A stretch of DNA of 64,000 nucleotides. Origin: CALZFJ01 sp051878575 (lineage in GTDB: Bacteria > Bacteroidota > Bacteroidia > Bacteroidales > Muribaculaceae). Below the pieces are notes generated by a model, which did no database searches, was not told where the DNA came from, and saw only the letters and a program-made list of their open reading frames with translations. The stretch is taken from NCBI GenBank assembly GCA_051878575.1, contig JBJEKJ010000114.1, positions 1 through 64,000 on the forward strand, written 5' to 3'. How positions within the stretch are numbered: position 1 is the stretch's first letter; each line of letters opens with the position of its first letter. The translations under genes and the position numbers were made by a program. This document shows, piece by piece, positions 36,542-46,425 of the stretch.

Positions 36542-38722
36542 TTAGTTGCCCATCTCCGACAGGAACTTGATTCTGACAAGCCTTATTTCCTCCTCGGTGT
36601 AGTCGCTGCCAAGCTCCTGAATGGCGGCTTCAATATCGTCGCTCTCGCTCTCCTTGAAGTATTCGAATAGATCCTCCTGATGGTCCTCATCCATAATCTC
36701 ATTCAGGAAGTAGTCAATGTTGATTTTTGTGCCCGAGTAGACAATAGCCTCTATCTCATCGAGCAATTCCTCAAATTCAAGGCCTTTGGAGTTTGCCAGC
36801 TCATCCAGTGCTATCTTTCGGTCAATTCCCTGAATCAATGATATTTTCAACTTGCTCTTATTGGCCACACTCCTGAATCTAAGGTCTTCAGGACGCTCTA
36901 TCTCATTTTCCTCAACATGCCGCTTGATGATTTTCACAAACTCCTCGCCGTAGCGCTTTGCTTTTCCTGCACCTACGCCCGGTATGTTTTGCAATTCCTC
37001 AAGATTGATTGGATAGGTTGTTGCCATCGCCTCAAGCGACGGATCCTGGAATATGACGTAAGGTGGCAGCTCCAGCTTGTGTGCAATCTTCTTGCGGAGA
37101 TCTTTCAGAATGGAGTATAGTTCGGGATCGACTGCGCATGCCGCACCTCCCTTAACCATCACTTCCTCCTCGTTGTCGGAGAAATCATTGTCCTCAACCA
37201 CTTTGAACGATACGGGGTTGTCGAGGAATGTACGGCCGGCGTCGGTAATCTTCAGCAAACCGTAATTCTCGATGTCGCGGCTCAGATATCCTGCTATTAT
37301 AGCCTGTCGTATCACGGCGTTAAGCAGCTTGTCTTCGACGTCGGATTGGCATCCGAACACTTCAAGCTCGTCTTGCTTGTAGGATTTTATCTCGTTGGTG
37401 GCTTTCCCCGTCAATATGTCGATTATGTGGTCGGCCTTGAATTTTTCTTTTACGGCTATAATAGTCTCTATTACGGCGCAAAGCTCGTCCTTGGCCTCTA
37501 TGCGCTTTTTCGGATTCAGGCAATTGTCGCAGTTGCCGCAATTGTCTTCATGATACTCCTCTCCGAAGTAGTGGAGCAGTGTTTTGCGCCGGCATACCGA
37601 AGATTCGGCATACGATGCGGTCTCAAGCAGTAGCTGTTTCCCTATTTCCTGCTCGGCAATTGGCTTGCCTTGCATGAATTTCTCCAACTTTTGCAAGTCC
37701 TTGTTGGTGTAGAATGTAATGCATTGTCCCTCACCTCCGTCGCGACCTGCCCTGCCGGTTTCCTGATAATAGCCTTCAAGGCTCTTAGGAATATCATAGT
37801 GTATCACAAATCGCACATCGGGCTTGTCTATTCCCATGCCGAATGCTATTGTGGCCACTATCACGTCTACGTTCTCAAGCAGGAATGCGTCTTGGTTGGC
37901 CGTGCGGGTGGCACTATCCATGCCTGCATGGTATGGCAGCGCCTTGATGTTATTCACCTTCAGTGTCTCGGCAAGCTCCTCCACCTTCTTTCGGCTCAGG
38001 CAGTAGATTATGCCCGACTTGCCTTCTTGCGACTTGATGAACTTTATGATGTCTTTATCGACATTCTTTGTCTTCGGACGTACTTCGTAATAAAGATTCG
38101 GCCGATTGAACGACGACTTGAACACTGTGGCGTTGGTCATGCCGAGGTTTTTCTGTATGTCGTGCTGCACCTTTGGCGTGGCTGTGGCTGTGAGAGCTAT
38201 CACGGGGCGTGAGCCTATCTCATTGATGATAGGTCTTATTCTGCGATACTCAGGACGGAAGTCGTGCCCCCACTCCGAGATGCAGTGAGCTTCGTCGACA
38301 GCATAGAACGATATTTTTATTGTTTTGAGGAAATCGATGTTCTCTTCCTTGGTGAGCGACTCAGGCGCCACATATAGCAGCTTGGTCTTGCCGTCCATAA
38401 TGTCCTTCTTCACCCGATCGATGGCTTGCTTGTTCAGCGATGAGTTTAGGAAATGGGCTATTCCATCGTCCTCACTGAAATTGCGCATAGCGTCAACCTG
38501 ATTTTTCATCAGGGCGATAAGTGGCGATATCACTATTGCCGTTCCTTCCATTATCAGCGACGGAAGTTGGTAGCACAACGACTTCCCTCCACCGGTAGGC
38601 ATCAATACGAAAGTATCATTCTCGTCAAGAAGATTCTCCATGATCGCTTCTTGATTGCCCTTGAACGTATCGAATCCAAAATGTTTCTTTAGTTCCGATG
38701 ATAGTTTTTGCTTATTTGCCAT
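36542..38722 (-). CDS. recQ: ATP-dependent DNA helicase RecQ
   Basis: A 726-residue 3'-5' helicase. Walker A PTGGGKS (about 42-48), DEAH (VDEAHCISEWGHDFRPEY), the RecQ zinc cysteines (CRRKTLLHYFGE...CGNCDNC), the winged-helix part and an HRDC domain (LRKKIAHKLELPPYVIFQD) are visible. An acidic C-terminal tail of about 140 residues with unclear role follows. It is probably transcribed from the tig-clpP promoter region after clpX; the gap is 80 bp. Confidence 0.97.
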   Translation of the reverse strand: MANKQKLSSELKKHFGFDTFKGNQEAIMENLLDENDTFVLMPTGGGKSLCYQLPSLIMEGTAIVISPLIALMKNQVDAMRNFSEDDGIAHFLNSSLNKQAIDRVKKDIMDGKTKLLYVAPESLTKEENIDFLKTIKISFYAVDEAHCISEWGHDFRPEYRRIRPIINEIGSRPVIALTATATPKVQHDIQKNLGMTNATVFKSSFNRPNLYYEVRPKTKNVDKDIIKFIKSQEGKSGIIYCLSRKKVEELAETLKVNNIKALPYHAGMDSATRTANQDAFLLENVDVIVATIAFGMGIDKPDVRFVIHYDIPKSLEGYYQETGRAGRDGGEGQCITFYTNKDLQKLEKFMQGKPIAEQEIGKQLLLETASYAESSVCRRKTLLHYFGEEYHEDNCGNCDNCLNPKKRIEAKDELCAVIETIIAVKEKFKADHIIDILTGKATNEIKSYKQDELEVFGCQSDVEDKLLNAVIRQAIIAGYLSRDIENYGLLKITDAGRTFLDNPVSFKVVEDNDFSDNEEEVMVKGGAACAVDPELYSILKDLRKKIAHKLELPPYVIFQDPSLEAMATTYPINLEELQNIPGVGAGKAKRYGEEFVKIIKRHVEENEIERPEDLRFRSVANKSKLKISLIQGIDRKIALDELANSKGLEFEELLDEIEAIVYSGTKINIDYFLNEIMDEDHQEDLFEYFKESESDDIEAAIQELGSDYTEEEIRLVRIKFLSEMGN

Positions 38723-38802
38723 GATAATATAGAGCGTTTACCTCAAAAAATTCTTAGAACAAATATACAATTCTATGCTGTAATATCCAAATATTTGAAA
38801 TG

Positions 38803-40044
38803 CTAATTTTGGACAGCCTGCTGCATAATGTCAAAATTAGCTTTTGTCAATTGTTGTACGGCGTAGTCTTTGGTGACCACAAATTTGCTTTTGTCCGACG
38901 AGGGGATGTCGAACATGGCATCAATCATTATCGTCTCCACTATAGTGCGCAGTCCTCGCGCCCCGAGCTTGAATTCTATCGACTTGTCGACTATGTAGTC
39001 GAGTGTGTCGGGCGAGAATTCAAGGTCCACACCATCCATTTTCAGTAACTTGGTGTATTGGCGGACTATTGCGTTTTTGGGCTCGGTGAGAATACGTCGC
39101 AGTGCGTCGCGGTCGAGTGGCTCAAGGTTGGTGAGAATCGGCAGTCGGCCTATAATCTCGGGAATAAGGCCAAACGACTTCAGATCCTGTGGGGCGACGA
39201 AATGCAGCAGTTTCTCACGCGCAACCCGCTTTTGGGCATTGTCGGCCCCGTAGCCAACGACGTGGGTGTTCAGGCGCAATGCTATTTTTCGCTCTATTCC
39301 CTCGAATGCTCCACCGCAAATGAAGAGTATGTTCTTGGTGTTCACCGGAATCATCTTCTGCTCGGGGTGCTTGCGGCCTCCTTGTGGAGGCACGTTGACG
39401 ATAGAGCCTTCCAGCAATTTCAGAAGTCCCTGTTGAACTCCCTCGCCACTTACGTCGCGGGTAATCGACGGGTTGTCGCCTTTTCTTGCTATTTTGTCGA
39501 TTTCGTCGATGAACACTATGCCTCGCTCGGCCTGTTCCACATTGTAGTCACACACTTGCAGCAGGCGGGTGAGCAGGCTCTCTATATCTTCTCCCACATA
39601 TCCGGCCTCGGTGAGCACAGTGGCGTCGACTATTGTGAAAGGCACTTTGAGCAGCTTGGCTATGGTCTTGGCAATAAGTGTCTTTCCGGTGCCGGTGGGG
39701 CCCACCATAATTATGTTTGATTTTTCTATGTCGACGTCGTCATCTGTCTGAGTCAGGCGCTTGTAATGGTTGTAGACAGCCACCGAGAGGTATCTCTTGG
39801 CATTGTCCTGTCCGATGACGTATTGGTCGAGATATTCTTTGATCTCATGGGGCTTCGGAATATCATCTATAGCGAAATCGCTCTTTTCGGCCGATTTCGT
39901 TTTGTGCAAATATTCCTCGGCGAGCAGATGCGCCTGCTCCGCACACTCGTTGCAGATGCATCCATCCATTCCCGGCATCAGTAATTCCACTTGATTCGAG
40001 CTTCGTCCACAGAAGCTACAGTGCATATTGTCTTTTTTCGCCAT
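38803..40044 (-). CDS. clpX: ATP-dependent protease unfoldase ClpX
   Basis: A 413-residue AAA+ unfoldase that feeds ClpP. The N-terminal zinc-binding domain has CSFCG and CICNECA (residues 6-9 and about 30-36). Walker A GPTGTGKT lies near 113, Walker B VFIDEIDKIA follows, and the sensor and arginine region ends the module. The length is slightly shorter than in E. coli, as is common in the phylum. It is 9 bp from clpP. Confidence 0.98.
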   Translation of the reverse strand: MAKKDNMHCSFCGRSSNQVELLMPGMDGCICNECAEQAHLLAEEYLHKTKSAEKSDFAIDDIPKPHEIKEYLDQYVIGQDNAKRYLSVAVYNHYKRLTQTDDDVDIEKSNIIMVGPTGTGKTLIAKTIAKLLKVPFTIVDATVLTEAGYVGEDIESLLTRLLQVCDYNVEQAERGIVFIDEIDKIARKGDNPSITRDVSGEGVQQGLLKLLEGSIVNVPPQGGRKHPEQKMIPVNTKNILFICGGAFEGIERKIALRLNTHVVGYGADNAQKRVAREKLLHFVAPQDLKSFGLIPEIIGRLPILTNLEPLDRDALRRILTEPKNAIVRQYTKLLKMDGVDLEFSPDTLDYIVDKSIEFKLGARGLRTIVETIMIDAMFDIPSSDKSKFVVTKDYAVQQLTKANFDIMQQAVQN

Positions 40045-40053
40045 TCAAAAATC

Positions 40054-40728
40054 TTATTTTGTCCTTTCCAATACTTTGTCGATCATGCCATATTCGGCTG
40101 CCTCGGCCGATGTCATCCAGAAATCCCTGTCGGAATCCGCATATACTTTGTCGAACGTCTGCCCCGAATGTTGTGCTATTATTGTGTAGAGCTCCTTTTT
40201 AAGTTTCTGAATCTCGCGGGCAGTTATCTCTATGTCGGATGCTTGTCCTTGCGCCCCTCCCATTGGCTGGTGAATCATTACCCTCGAGTGCTTCAGTGCG
40301 AAGCGCTTGCCCTTCTCTCCTGCCACAAGCAACACGGCGGCCATAGATGCTGCCATTCCGGTGCAGATGGTCGACACGTCGCTGGATATGTACTGCATGG
40401 TATCGTAGATGCCGAGTCCGGCATACACCGAGCCACCGGGCGAGTTGAGATATATCGAGATGTCCTTACCGGGGTCGGCCGAGTCGAGATATAGCAGTTG
40501 GGCTTGAATCACGTTTGCCGTGTAGTCGTCGATTTGCGTGCCCAAGAATATGATTCTGTCCATCATCAGGCGTGAGAACACGTCCATTTGTGCCACATTC
40601 AGCTGCCGCTCCTCGATAATTGTGGGCGATATGTAGCTGCTTGTGATTGCGCTTGTGTATTGATCGAGAGCTAAACCATTCATTCCAAGATGATTGACGG
40701 CATATTTTCTAAAATCGTTGTTATTCAT
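40054..40728 (-). CDS. clpP: ATP-dependent Clp protease proteolytic subunit
   Basis: A protein of about 224 residues (ATG at 40728). The catalytic triad is Ser128 (GMAASMA), His153 (MIHQP) and Asp202 (SDRDFW). It pairs with ClpX encoded next to it. The ATG at 40728 is chosen because a -7 element lies at 40762-40769, so the longer frame from 40782 would start upstream of the promoter. Confidence 0.97.
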   Translation of the reverse strand: MNNNDFRKYAVNHLGMNGLALDQYTSAITSSYISPTIIEERQLNVAQMDVFSRLMMDRIIFLGTQIDDYTANVIQAQLLYLDSADPGKDISIYLNSPGGSVYAGLGIYDTMQYISSDVSTICTGMAASMAAVLLVAGEKGKRFALKHSRVMIHQPMGGAQGQASDIEITAREIQKLKKELYTIIAQHSGQTFDKVYADSDRDFWMTSAEAAEYGMIDKVLERTK

Positions 40729-40761
40729 AAGTGAAATATGTATTGTAGTGTTATTTATTTC

Positions 40762-40769
40762 CAAAGATA
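40762..40769 (-). promoter_or_regulatory. -7 element for clpP
   Basis: TATCTTTG on the minus strand, 34 bp before the ATG. No TTG at ideal spacing; a secondary start in the tig-clp operon. Confidence 0.45.
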
Positions 40770-40919
40770 CAAATAATTCCACAAATAAACTATCTATTAG
40801 GCTAAATATTTTTGAGCATTTTGCCTATTGTATCCTATTGTTGAAAAAAGCAGCAACCACGTCGGTCGGTGGTTGCTGCCGTCGGCATTGCAACGTGCAA
40901 TGCCTATGTTTGGTCTTGA

Positions 40920-42278
40920 TTACTTGTTCTCAAAAAGAGCGTTGAACTCGGTTGCCGACACGGTTTTCTCCTCAACTGTCACGGCAGCCTTGATTCCGTT
41001 ATACATCTTGTCCTCTACGGCACGCTCGATGATGCGTTGGCGATAGTCCTCATTGTCTAGAAGCTCCTTGGCATATTTCTTCACCACATCCTCGGGCATA
41101 TTGGTCATGCCATATTGGGCAAATTGCTGCTGGGCCACATAGCCTGCCACGGCGAGGAGGTCGGCGTCTTCAACCTTGACTCCAAGCTCTTTGACGGCAT
41201 GCTCCTTGATAAGATGCCAAACGAGATCAGGACGCATCTTTGCGAAATCGTCGTCGATGGTCTCGGGGCTGCGCTTGCCCTCTTTATCTTGTTTGAGCAG
41301 CCATTTTTTCAAGAATTCCTCTGGTAGCGCAAGCTCTCCGGCTTTCTCGCGGAGCACATTCTCGGTGTCGAGAGTGAATCGGTAGTTGCTGTCGTTCTTG
41401 AGCTGGGCGGCAATCATCTCCTTGAGTTTGGCAACATATTCATCTTCGGTCTTTACGGCGTCCTTGCCGAAAACGCCGTCGAAGAATTCCTGGTCATGCT
41501 CGGCATTCTTCACCACAATGATTTCCTTGATGGTCATCTTGAAGTCGGAAGCGACGTTGGCTTTGTCCTTGTCGGTGTTAAGCATTGAAGCCAGTTCAGT
41601 GGTATTGCCATCGCATGTTGCCGATGGGTTGAACACCACCTCATCGTTGAGCTTCTTACCTATGAACAGGGCTTTCTGATCCTCGCTTCTGAAATATTGT
41701 GGCGATACTACGGTTGATTCCACGCTAATGCCATCTTCCTTCACCGAGCCGTCCTCGTTGAGCTCAACCATAGAGCCCTTCACCAATGCCGTTGCGTCGA
41801 CTTCCTCGCCCGGAACCTGCTTTCCATAACGCTTGCACAGTGCCTCGTCCTGCTTTTTCACCATCTCATCGTCGACCTCTATATTATAATAAGGTATCGT
41901 GATGTTTTTGTCGATGGCTACGTTTATCTCCGGACCAAAACCAATTTCAAACTTGAATGTGAAATCCTTGTCGGTATTGAAGTTGATTTCCTCGGCATTG
42001 GCAAGAAGCGGCTCGCCGAGAAGGTTCAGCTTGTTGTCTTGAATGTGCTTCATAAGCGCATCGTAGACTTCGCGGTTCACAACCTCAATGAGTGCCTCTT
42101 TTCCGTATTTTTTTTGAAGAAGAGCAGTTGGTACATGGCCCGGACGGAATCCCTTTTCCGGATACCGCATGCCAATTTGCCTCAATTCTTTCTTTACTTT
42201 GTCGTTGTAGTCGTTTTCTGCAAGTGACACTGTGATAATACCATTCACATTGTCCACTTTCTCCATTGTTACATTCAT
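40920..42278 (-). CDS. tig: Trigger factor
   Basis: A 452-residue ribosome-bound chaperone. The ribosome-docking motif GFRPGHVP lies at about 43-50, followed by KYG; the middle holds a diverged PPIase-like domain and the C-terminus is helical. It is the first gene of the clp group, 191 bp before clpP, so a shared or second promoter is likely. A promoter with a palindrome lies upstream at 42348-42377. Confidence 0.96.
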   Translation of the reverse strand: MNVTMEKVDNVNGIITVSLAENDYNDKVKKELRQIGMRYPEKGFRPGHVPTALLQKKYGKEALIEVVNREVYDALMKHIQDNKLNLLGEPLLANAEEINFNTDKDFTFKFEIGFGPEINVAIDKNITIPYYNIEVDDEMVKKQDEALCKRYGKQVPGEEVDATALVKGSMVELNEDGSVKEDGISVESTVVSPQYFRSEDQKALFIGKKLNDEVVFNPSATCDGNTTELASMLNTDKDKANVASDFKMTIKEIIVVKNAEHDQEFFDGVFGKDAVKTEDEYVAKLKEMIAAQLKNDSNYRFTLDTENVLREKAGELALPEEFLKKWLLKQDKEGKRSPETIDDDFAKMRPDLVWHLIKEHAVKELGVKVEDADLLAVAGYVAQQQFAQYGMTNMPEDVVKKYAKELLDNEDYRQRIIERAVEDKMYNGIKAAVTVEEKTVSATEFNALFENK

Positions 42279-42347
42279 TATTGTAGAATATATGTTTAAA
42301 TTTATATTAATTACTGCTTTAAGTGGCGGTTATGCCAAAAAACCGTA

Positions 42348-42377
42348 CAAAATTACGGAAATTTGCCGTAATTACAA
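42348..42377 (-). promoter_or_regulatory. tig promoter with internal palindrome
   Basis: TTG (42375-42377), 19 bp, TAATTTTG (42348-42355) on the minus strand. AATTACGG (42351-42358) and CCGTAATT (42366-42373) form an exact inverted repeat within the spacer, a possible repressor site. Confidence 0.55.
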
Positions 42378-42483
42378 AATTTTACTCGCGTTTAAGAGTG
42401 ATGTGCACTTTTATTGCCCTATAATAGTGGCATATTTGCAAAACAATGATGCTAAAAATGATTCTTTTGTTGAGAAAAAAGAG

Positions 42484-42491
42484 TACCTTTG
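42484..42491 (+). promoter_or_regulatory. -7 element for umuDC
   Basis: TACCTTTG fits TAnnTTTG and lies 8 bp before the umuD ATG at 42500. A clear -33 element and a LexA-type site were not seen. Confidence 0.45.
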
Positions 42492-42499
42492 CAATAACT

Positions 42500-42943
42500 A
42501 TGAATGAGATAGAGATAAAAAATTGCGTATTTTGCGGCGATGCCTCGTTGGCGTATATCGACGAAAGGATTCCTGCCGGATTCCCAAGTCCCTCGCAGGG
42601 TGTGGCAAGTGATGCCATCGACCTTAACCGAGAGCTGATAGCTAATCCGTCGTCGACATTCTGTGCCAGAGTGATGGGTGACTCGATGGTGGAATATGAG
42701 ATTTTCGATGGCGACTTGCTTATAGTAGACAAGTCATTGCAGCCTGTCGACGGATGTGTGGCTGTGTGTTTTGTCGATGGTGAATTTACGGTGAAGTGTT
42801 TGTCGCTGAGAGGCGGAAAGTTGATGCTCGTTCCCGGCAACAAGTCATATAGCCCGATTGAGATTCCCGAGGACAGCAACTTCCAAGTGTGGGGCATTGT
42901 GACGCATATTATAAAAAATGTTATTTCCGGAAATTCCCGATAA
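42500..42943 (+). CDS. umuD: UmuD-like self-cleaving translesion synthesis subunit
   Basis: A 147-residue S24/LexA-type protein. The predicted self-cleavage site is Ala26-Gly27 (IPAGFPSP), with catalytic Ser62 (GDSM) and Lys99 (FTVK). The spacing equals that of E. coli UmuD. RecA-triggered cleavage would activate it. The ATG at 42500 is chosen because the longer frame starts upstream of the -7 element. Its TAA overlaps the umuC ATG by one base (TAATG), so translation is coupled. Confidence 0.93.
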   Translation: MNEIEIKNCVFCGDASLAYIDERIPAGFPSPSQGVASDAIDLNRELIANPSSTFCARVMGDSMVEYEIFDGDLLIVDKSLQPVDGCVAVCFVDGEFTVKCLSLRGGKLMLVPGNKSYSPIEIPEDSNFQVWGIVTHIIKNVISGNSR

Positions 42944-44208
42944 TGTATCACGCACTTGTCGACTGCAATAATTTTTTTGTCTCGTGTGAGCGCTTGTTTA
43001 ATCCGGGCCTGAACGGGAAACCTGTTGTCGTGCTCTCAAACAACGACGGCTGCGTGATTTCGCGTAGCAATGAGGCAAAGGCACTGGGTATTCCTATGGG
43101 GTGCCCGGCGTTCAAAATAAGAGATTTTGCCAACGCTGACGACGTAGTAGCCATTTCGGGCAATCATGTGCTCTACAACGATATATCGCACCGCATAATG
43201 TCTCTTTTGGGGAAGGAGGCTGAGTCGCTTCAAGTGTATTCGGTTGATGAGGCTTTCTTCAAGATTCGGGAGGCGGATGTCGACGTGGTGCGCCGCGATT
43301 GTGAGCGGTTGGCTGCCGGCATACTGAGTGGCGTGGGGATTCCTGTCAGTGTGGGGGTGTCGACTACAAAGACTTTGGCTAAGATCGCATCGCACATTGC
43401 AAAAAAACGCACCAAGAAGAGTGTTCACATCTTGCTCGACGATCGGGAGATTGAGAGTGAGCTTAGAGTCACGCCGGTAAGCGATGTGTGGGGCATTGGG
43501 CGGCATCTGTGCGAGAAATTACGGAAAATGCACGTTAATTTTGCCTATGAGTTCACACAATTGCCATCCTCTTTGATTCGGTCGATGTTCAACATATCGG
43601 TTGAGAATACGCGGCGGGAACTGCTCGGGCAGAGCGTCGCCGAGATTAGCGCCATCGATAGCGACAAGCAGAGCGTGACGACGTCGAGGTCGTTCGGAAA
43701 GTTGGTGTCCGACCGTGGTCAGCTCTCCGATGCCATTGTGGCGTTCGCCTCCAATTGCTGCAAGCTGTTGCGGCAGCAAAATTCGGTGGCCGGTATGGTC
43801 TGTGTGTCGATTCGTGGTGATGTGAACGTTCCGTCGCTGCCTTTCTATTCCAATTGCTGTGAAATCAGGCTCCCATATCACACATGCAGCACCATGGAGA
43901 TTGTGAGCAGCGCCCTTGTGGCTTTCGACAGTATTTTCAAGGATGGTTTTATGTATAAGAAAGCGGGGGTGACGCTATATGGAATAAAAAGCGCGGCCAA
44001 ATGCTCACCCGGGCTGTTCGACGTGGAGCATGAGATGAGGCAGCGCAAGTTGATGTCGGCTATTGATAGCATCAACTCGTCGGGAGAGCTTGTGGCGCTT
44101 GCAGCCGGCACGGCTCAGGGCAAATGGCGCCCGAGGAAGGAACATGAGGCAAGGCGGAGCGAGGTTTTGCGGTTCTATTCAGGAATGATTCTGCCTAAAA
44201 AATCATGA
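42943..44208 (+). CDS. umuC: Y-family DNA polymerase V catalytic subunit
   Basis: A 421-residue translesion DNA polymerase. The palm motif DCNNFFVSCERLF (residues 7-19), SVDEAFF with the catalytic acidic residues (near 100), the helix-hairpin-helix VSDVWGIGRHL and the little-finger part are in place. It forms Pol V with UmuD. Coupling by the one-base overlap is clear. No LexA box is visible. Confidence 0.95.
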   Translation: MYHALVDCNNFFVSCERLFNPGLNGKPVVVLSNNDGCVISRSNEAKALGIPMGCPAFKIRDFANADDVVAISGNHVLYNDISHRIMSLLGKEAESLQVYSVDEAFFKIREADVDVVRRDCERLAAGILSGVGIPVSVGVSTTKTLAKIASHIAKKRTKKSVHILLDDREIESELRVTPVSDVWGIGRHLCEKLRKMHVNFAYEFTQLPSSLIRSMFNISVENTRRELLGQSVAEISAIDSDKQSVTTSRSFGKLVSDRGQLSDAIVAFASNCCKLLRQQNSVAGMVCVSIRGDVNVPSLPFYSNCCEIRLPYHTCSTMEIVSSALVAFDSIFKDGFMYKKAGVTLYGIKSAAKCSPGLFDVEHEMRQRKLMSAIDSINSSGELVALAAGTAQGKWRPRKEHEARRSEVLRFYSGMILPKKS

Positions 44209-44271
44209 TGCGCCGGATATGGTAATTTGCCTAAATTTATGGCCCGATAATGAAGCATAGGGCGTTTATTG

Positions 44272-44302
44272 TTGTGTTGTTCAAAAATTTTCGGTAATTT
44301 TG
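44272..44302 (+). promoter_or_regulatory. Promoter of the cdsA-purM-mltF-like unit
   Basis: TTG (44272-44274), 20 bp, TAATTTTG (44295-44302), 31 bp before the cdsA GTG. Confidence 0.65.
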
Positions 44303-44333
44303 TAGCGGTTTAGTAACGTCAAATGATATCGTC

Positions 44334-45182
44334 GTGAAAAAAATTCTAAAAAGATCAATCACCGGAATAATATATGTGGCATTGATTGTCGCTCCATTGT
44401 TGGCTAATAACGCCTATCCGTTTTTGATAGTATTCGCAATCTTCTCCATACTTGGCGTCAATGAGTTCCATAGCCTTGTCGCAGGAAGCGGTAGTGGGAG
44501 CGGCATGAAGCCGGCTGTGAGATACACCGACATTGCAGGGGCATTGTCGATGTTTGTGGCACTGTTTTTCGACTACTACTTCCGTAGCAACGACCATATA
44601 TGGCTTGCGGTGGTGCTCCTATATTTTGTGGTGCGGCTCACCATGCAGCTATATGTGAAGTCGGAGAACCCAATCAGGGATATGGCATTGTCGATATTGG
44701 GCATTGTGTATGTGGCGCTGCCTATTACTCTCCTCAATGTGATATATTTCGATTATAGCCCGAAGATTCTCTTGGCTGCGTTCATATTTATCTGGATCAA
44801 CGACACGGGAGCCTATTGTGTAGGCAGCACGCTTGGCAAGCACCGACTGTTTGAGCGCGTGTCGCCGAAAAAATCATGGGAGGGCTTTTGGGGCGGAATG
44901 GCATTCTGCGTCGCCACATCCTATCTGCTTTACACCTGCAATGAGTTTTTCAATGGGCCTAACCTGTGGGTGTGGATAGGTTTCGGATTGATAGTATCGA
45001 TATTTGCCACATGGGGCGACTTATGTGAGTCGCTCATAAAGCGAACTCTCAAGGTGAAAGACTCAGGCACGCTGCTTCCGGGGCATGGTGGCATTCTCGA
45101 CCGTATCGACAGCCTGCTGATGGTGTCGCCGTCGATACTCATATATTTCATGATTATAGCATTTTTCAGCAATATATTATAA
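44334..45182 (+). CDS. cdsA: Phosphatidate cytidylyltransferase
   Basis: A 282-residue multi-pass inner membrane enzyme that makes CDP-diacylglycerol from phosphatidate and CTP. The family signature SLIKRTLKVKDSG...PGHGGILDRIDS lies near the C-terminus, with about seven hydrophobic helices before it. The start is GTG (44334), 31 bp after a good promoter; the upstream ATG at 44323 is in another frame and stops at once. purM follows by 33 bp. Confidence 0.95.
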   Translation: MKKILKRSITGIIYVALIVAPLLANNAYPFLIVFAIFSILGVNEFHSLVAGSGSGSGMKPAVRYTDIAGALSMFVALFFDYYFRSNDHIWLAVVLLYFVVRLTMQLYVKSENPIRDMALSILGIVYVALPITLLNVIYFDYSPKILLAAFIFIWINDTGAYCVGSTLGKHRLFERVSPKKSWEGFWGGMAFCVATSYLLYTCNEFFNGPNLWVWIGFGLIVSIFATWGDLCESLIKRTLKVKDSGTLLPGHGGILDRIDSLLMVSPSILIYFMIIAFFSNIL

Positions 45183-45215
45183 TTTAGGAAATTTTCATAT
45201 TCATATAATAAGACT

Positions 45216-46382
45216 ATGAGCAAGCAACGTTACGACCTGCGAGGTGTGTCGGCATCGAAAGAGGATGTCCACAACGCTATAAAAAATGTAGACAAAGGAT
45301 TGTATCCTAAAGCTTTCTGCAAGATTATTCCTGATGTGCTGGGTGGCGACCCCGACTATTGCAACATCATGCACGCCGATGGTGCAGGCACAAAGTCGTC
45401 GTTGGCTTACGCCTACTGGCGTGAGACTGGCGATTTGAGCGTGTGGAAAGGCATTGCGCAAGATGCACTGATTATGAACATCGACGACTTGCTGTGTGTG
45501 GGCGCAACCGATAATATCCTGTTGTCGTCGACTATTGGCCGAAACAAGATGCTGATACCGGGTGAGGTCATAGCTGCCATAATCAATGGCACTGAGGAGC
45601 TGCTTGCCGACCTTCGGCGTCTTGGCGTGAACATCATTTCCACAGGTGGCGAGACTGCCGATGTGGGCGACCTTGTGAGAACGATTATCGTGGACAGTAC
45701 GGTGACTTGCCGTATGAGGCGTGCCGACGTAATCGACAATGCCAATATCAAGGGTGGCGATGTGATTGTCGGGCTTGCATCGTCGGGAAAGGCGACATAC
45801 GAGAACGAGTATAATGGAGGTATGGGAAGCAACGGGTTGACGTCGGCCCGCCACGATGTATTCTCGAAATACATTGCTGAGAAATATCCCGAGACATTCG
45901 ACAAGAGTGTGCCGGAGGAGCTCGTGTATTCAGGAAACGTTCGACTCACCGACAGCGTGGAGGGCGTGACATGCGATGCGGGAAAATTGGTACTGTCGCC
46001 AACGCGTACCTATGCACCGGTCATAAAGCGGATACTCGACGTGATGCGTGGCTCTATTCACGGAATGGTGCATTGCTCGGGAGGCGCGCAGACTAAGATA
46101 ATGCACTTCGTGGAGAATAAGCATGTGATTAAGGATAACCTCTTCCCTATCCCGCCGCTGTTCAAGCTCATCCATGAGCAGTCGGGAACCGAATGGAAGG
46201 AGATGTACAAGGTGTTCAACATGGGACACCGCATGGAGATATACCTCGCTCCCGAGGATGCACAAGCGGTGATCGACATTGCCGGCTCTTTCGGAATTGA
46301 GGCTCGCGTAGTGGGCCGAGTGGAAGATGCTGAGAACAATAGGCTGACGATAACGTCGGAATACGGCACGTTTGAGTATTGA
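45216..46382 (+). CDS. purM: Phosphoribosylformylglycinamidine cyclo-ligase (AIR synthetase)
   Basis: A 388-residue enzyme of the PurM/PurL superfamily that closes the imidazole ring of AIR using ATP. Visible are HADGAGTKS (about 53-61), MNIDDLLCVGA (90-100), STGGETADVGD and the GLASSGKATYEN motif. It is the longer Bacteroidetes form. It lies between cdsA and the transglycosylase gene and shares their promoter. Confidence 0.92.
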   Translation: MSKQRYDLRGVSASKEDVHNAIKNVDKGLYPKAFCKIIPDVLGGDPDYCNIMHADGAGTKSSLAYAYWRETGDLSVWKGIAQDALIMNIDDLLCVGATDNILLSSTIGRNKMLIPGEVIAAIINGTEELLADLRRLGVNIISTGGETADVGDLVRTIIVDSTVTCRMRRADVIDNANIKGGDVIVGLASSGKATYENEYNGGMGSNGLTSARHDVFSKYIAEKYPETFDKSVPEELVYSGNVRLTDSVEGVTCDAGKLVLSPTRTYAPVIKRILDVMRGSIHGMVHCSGGAQTKIMHFVENKHVIKDNLFPIPPLFKLIHEQSGTEWKEMYKVFNMGHRMEIYLAPEDAQAVIDIAGSFGIEARVVGRVEDAENNRLTITSEYGTFEY

Positions 46383-46425
46383 TTCGGTCTCGATTGGAAA
46401 AAGATAGCCTCTATCCACCATCCCT

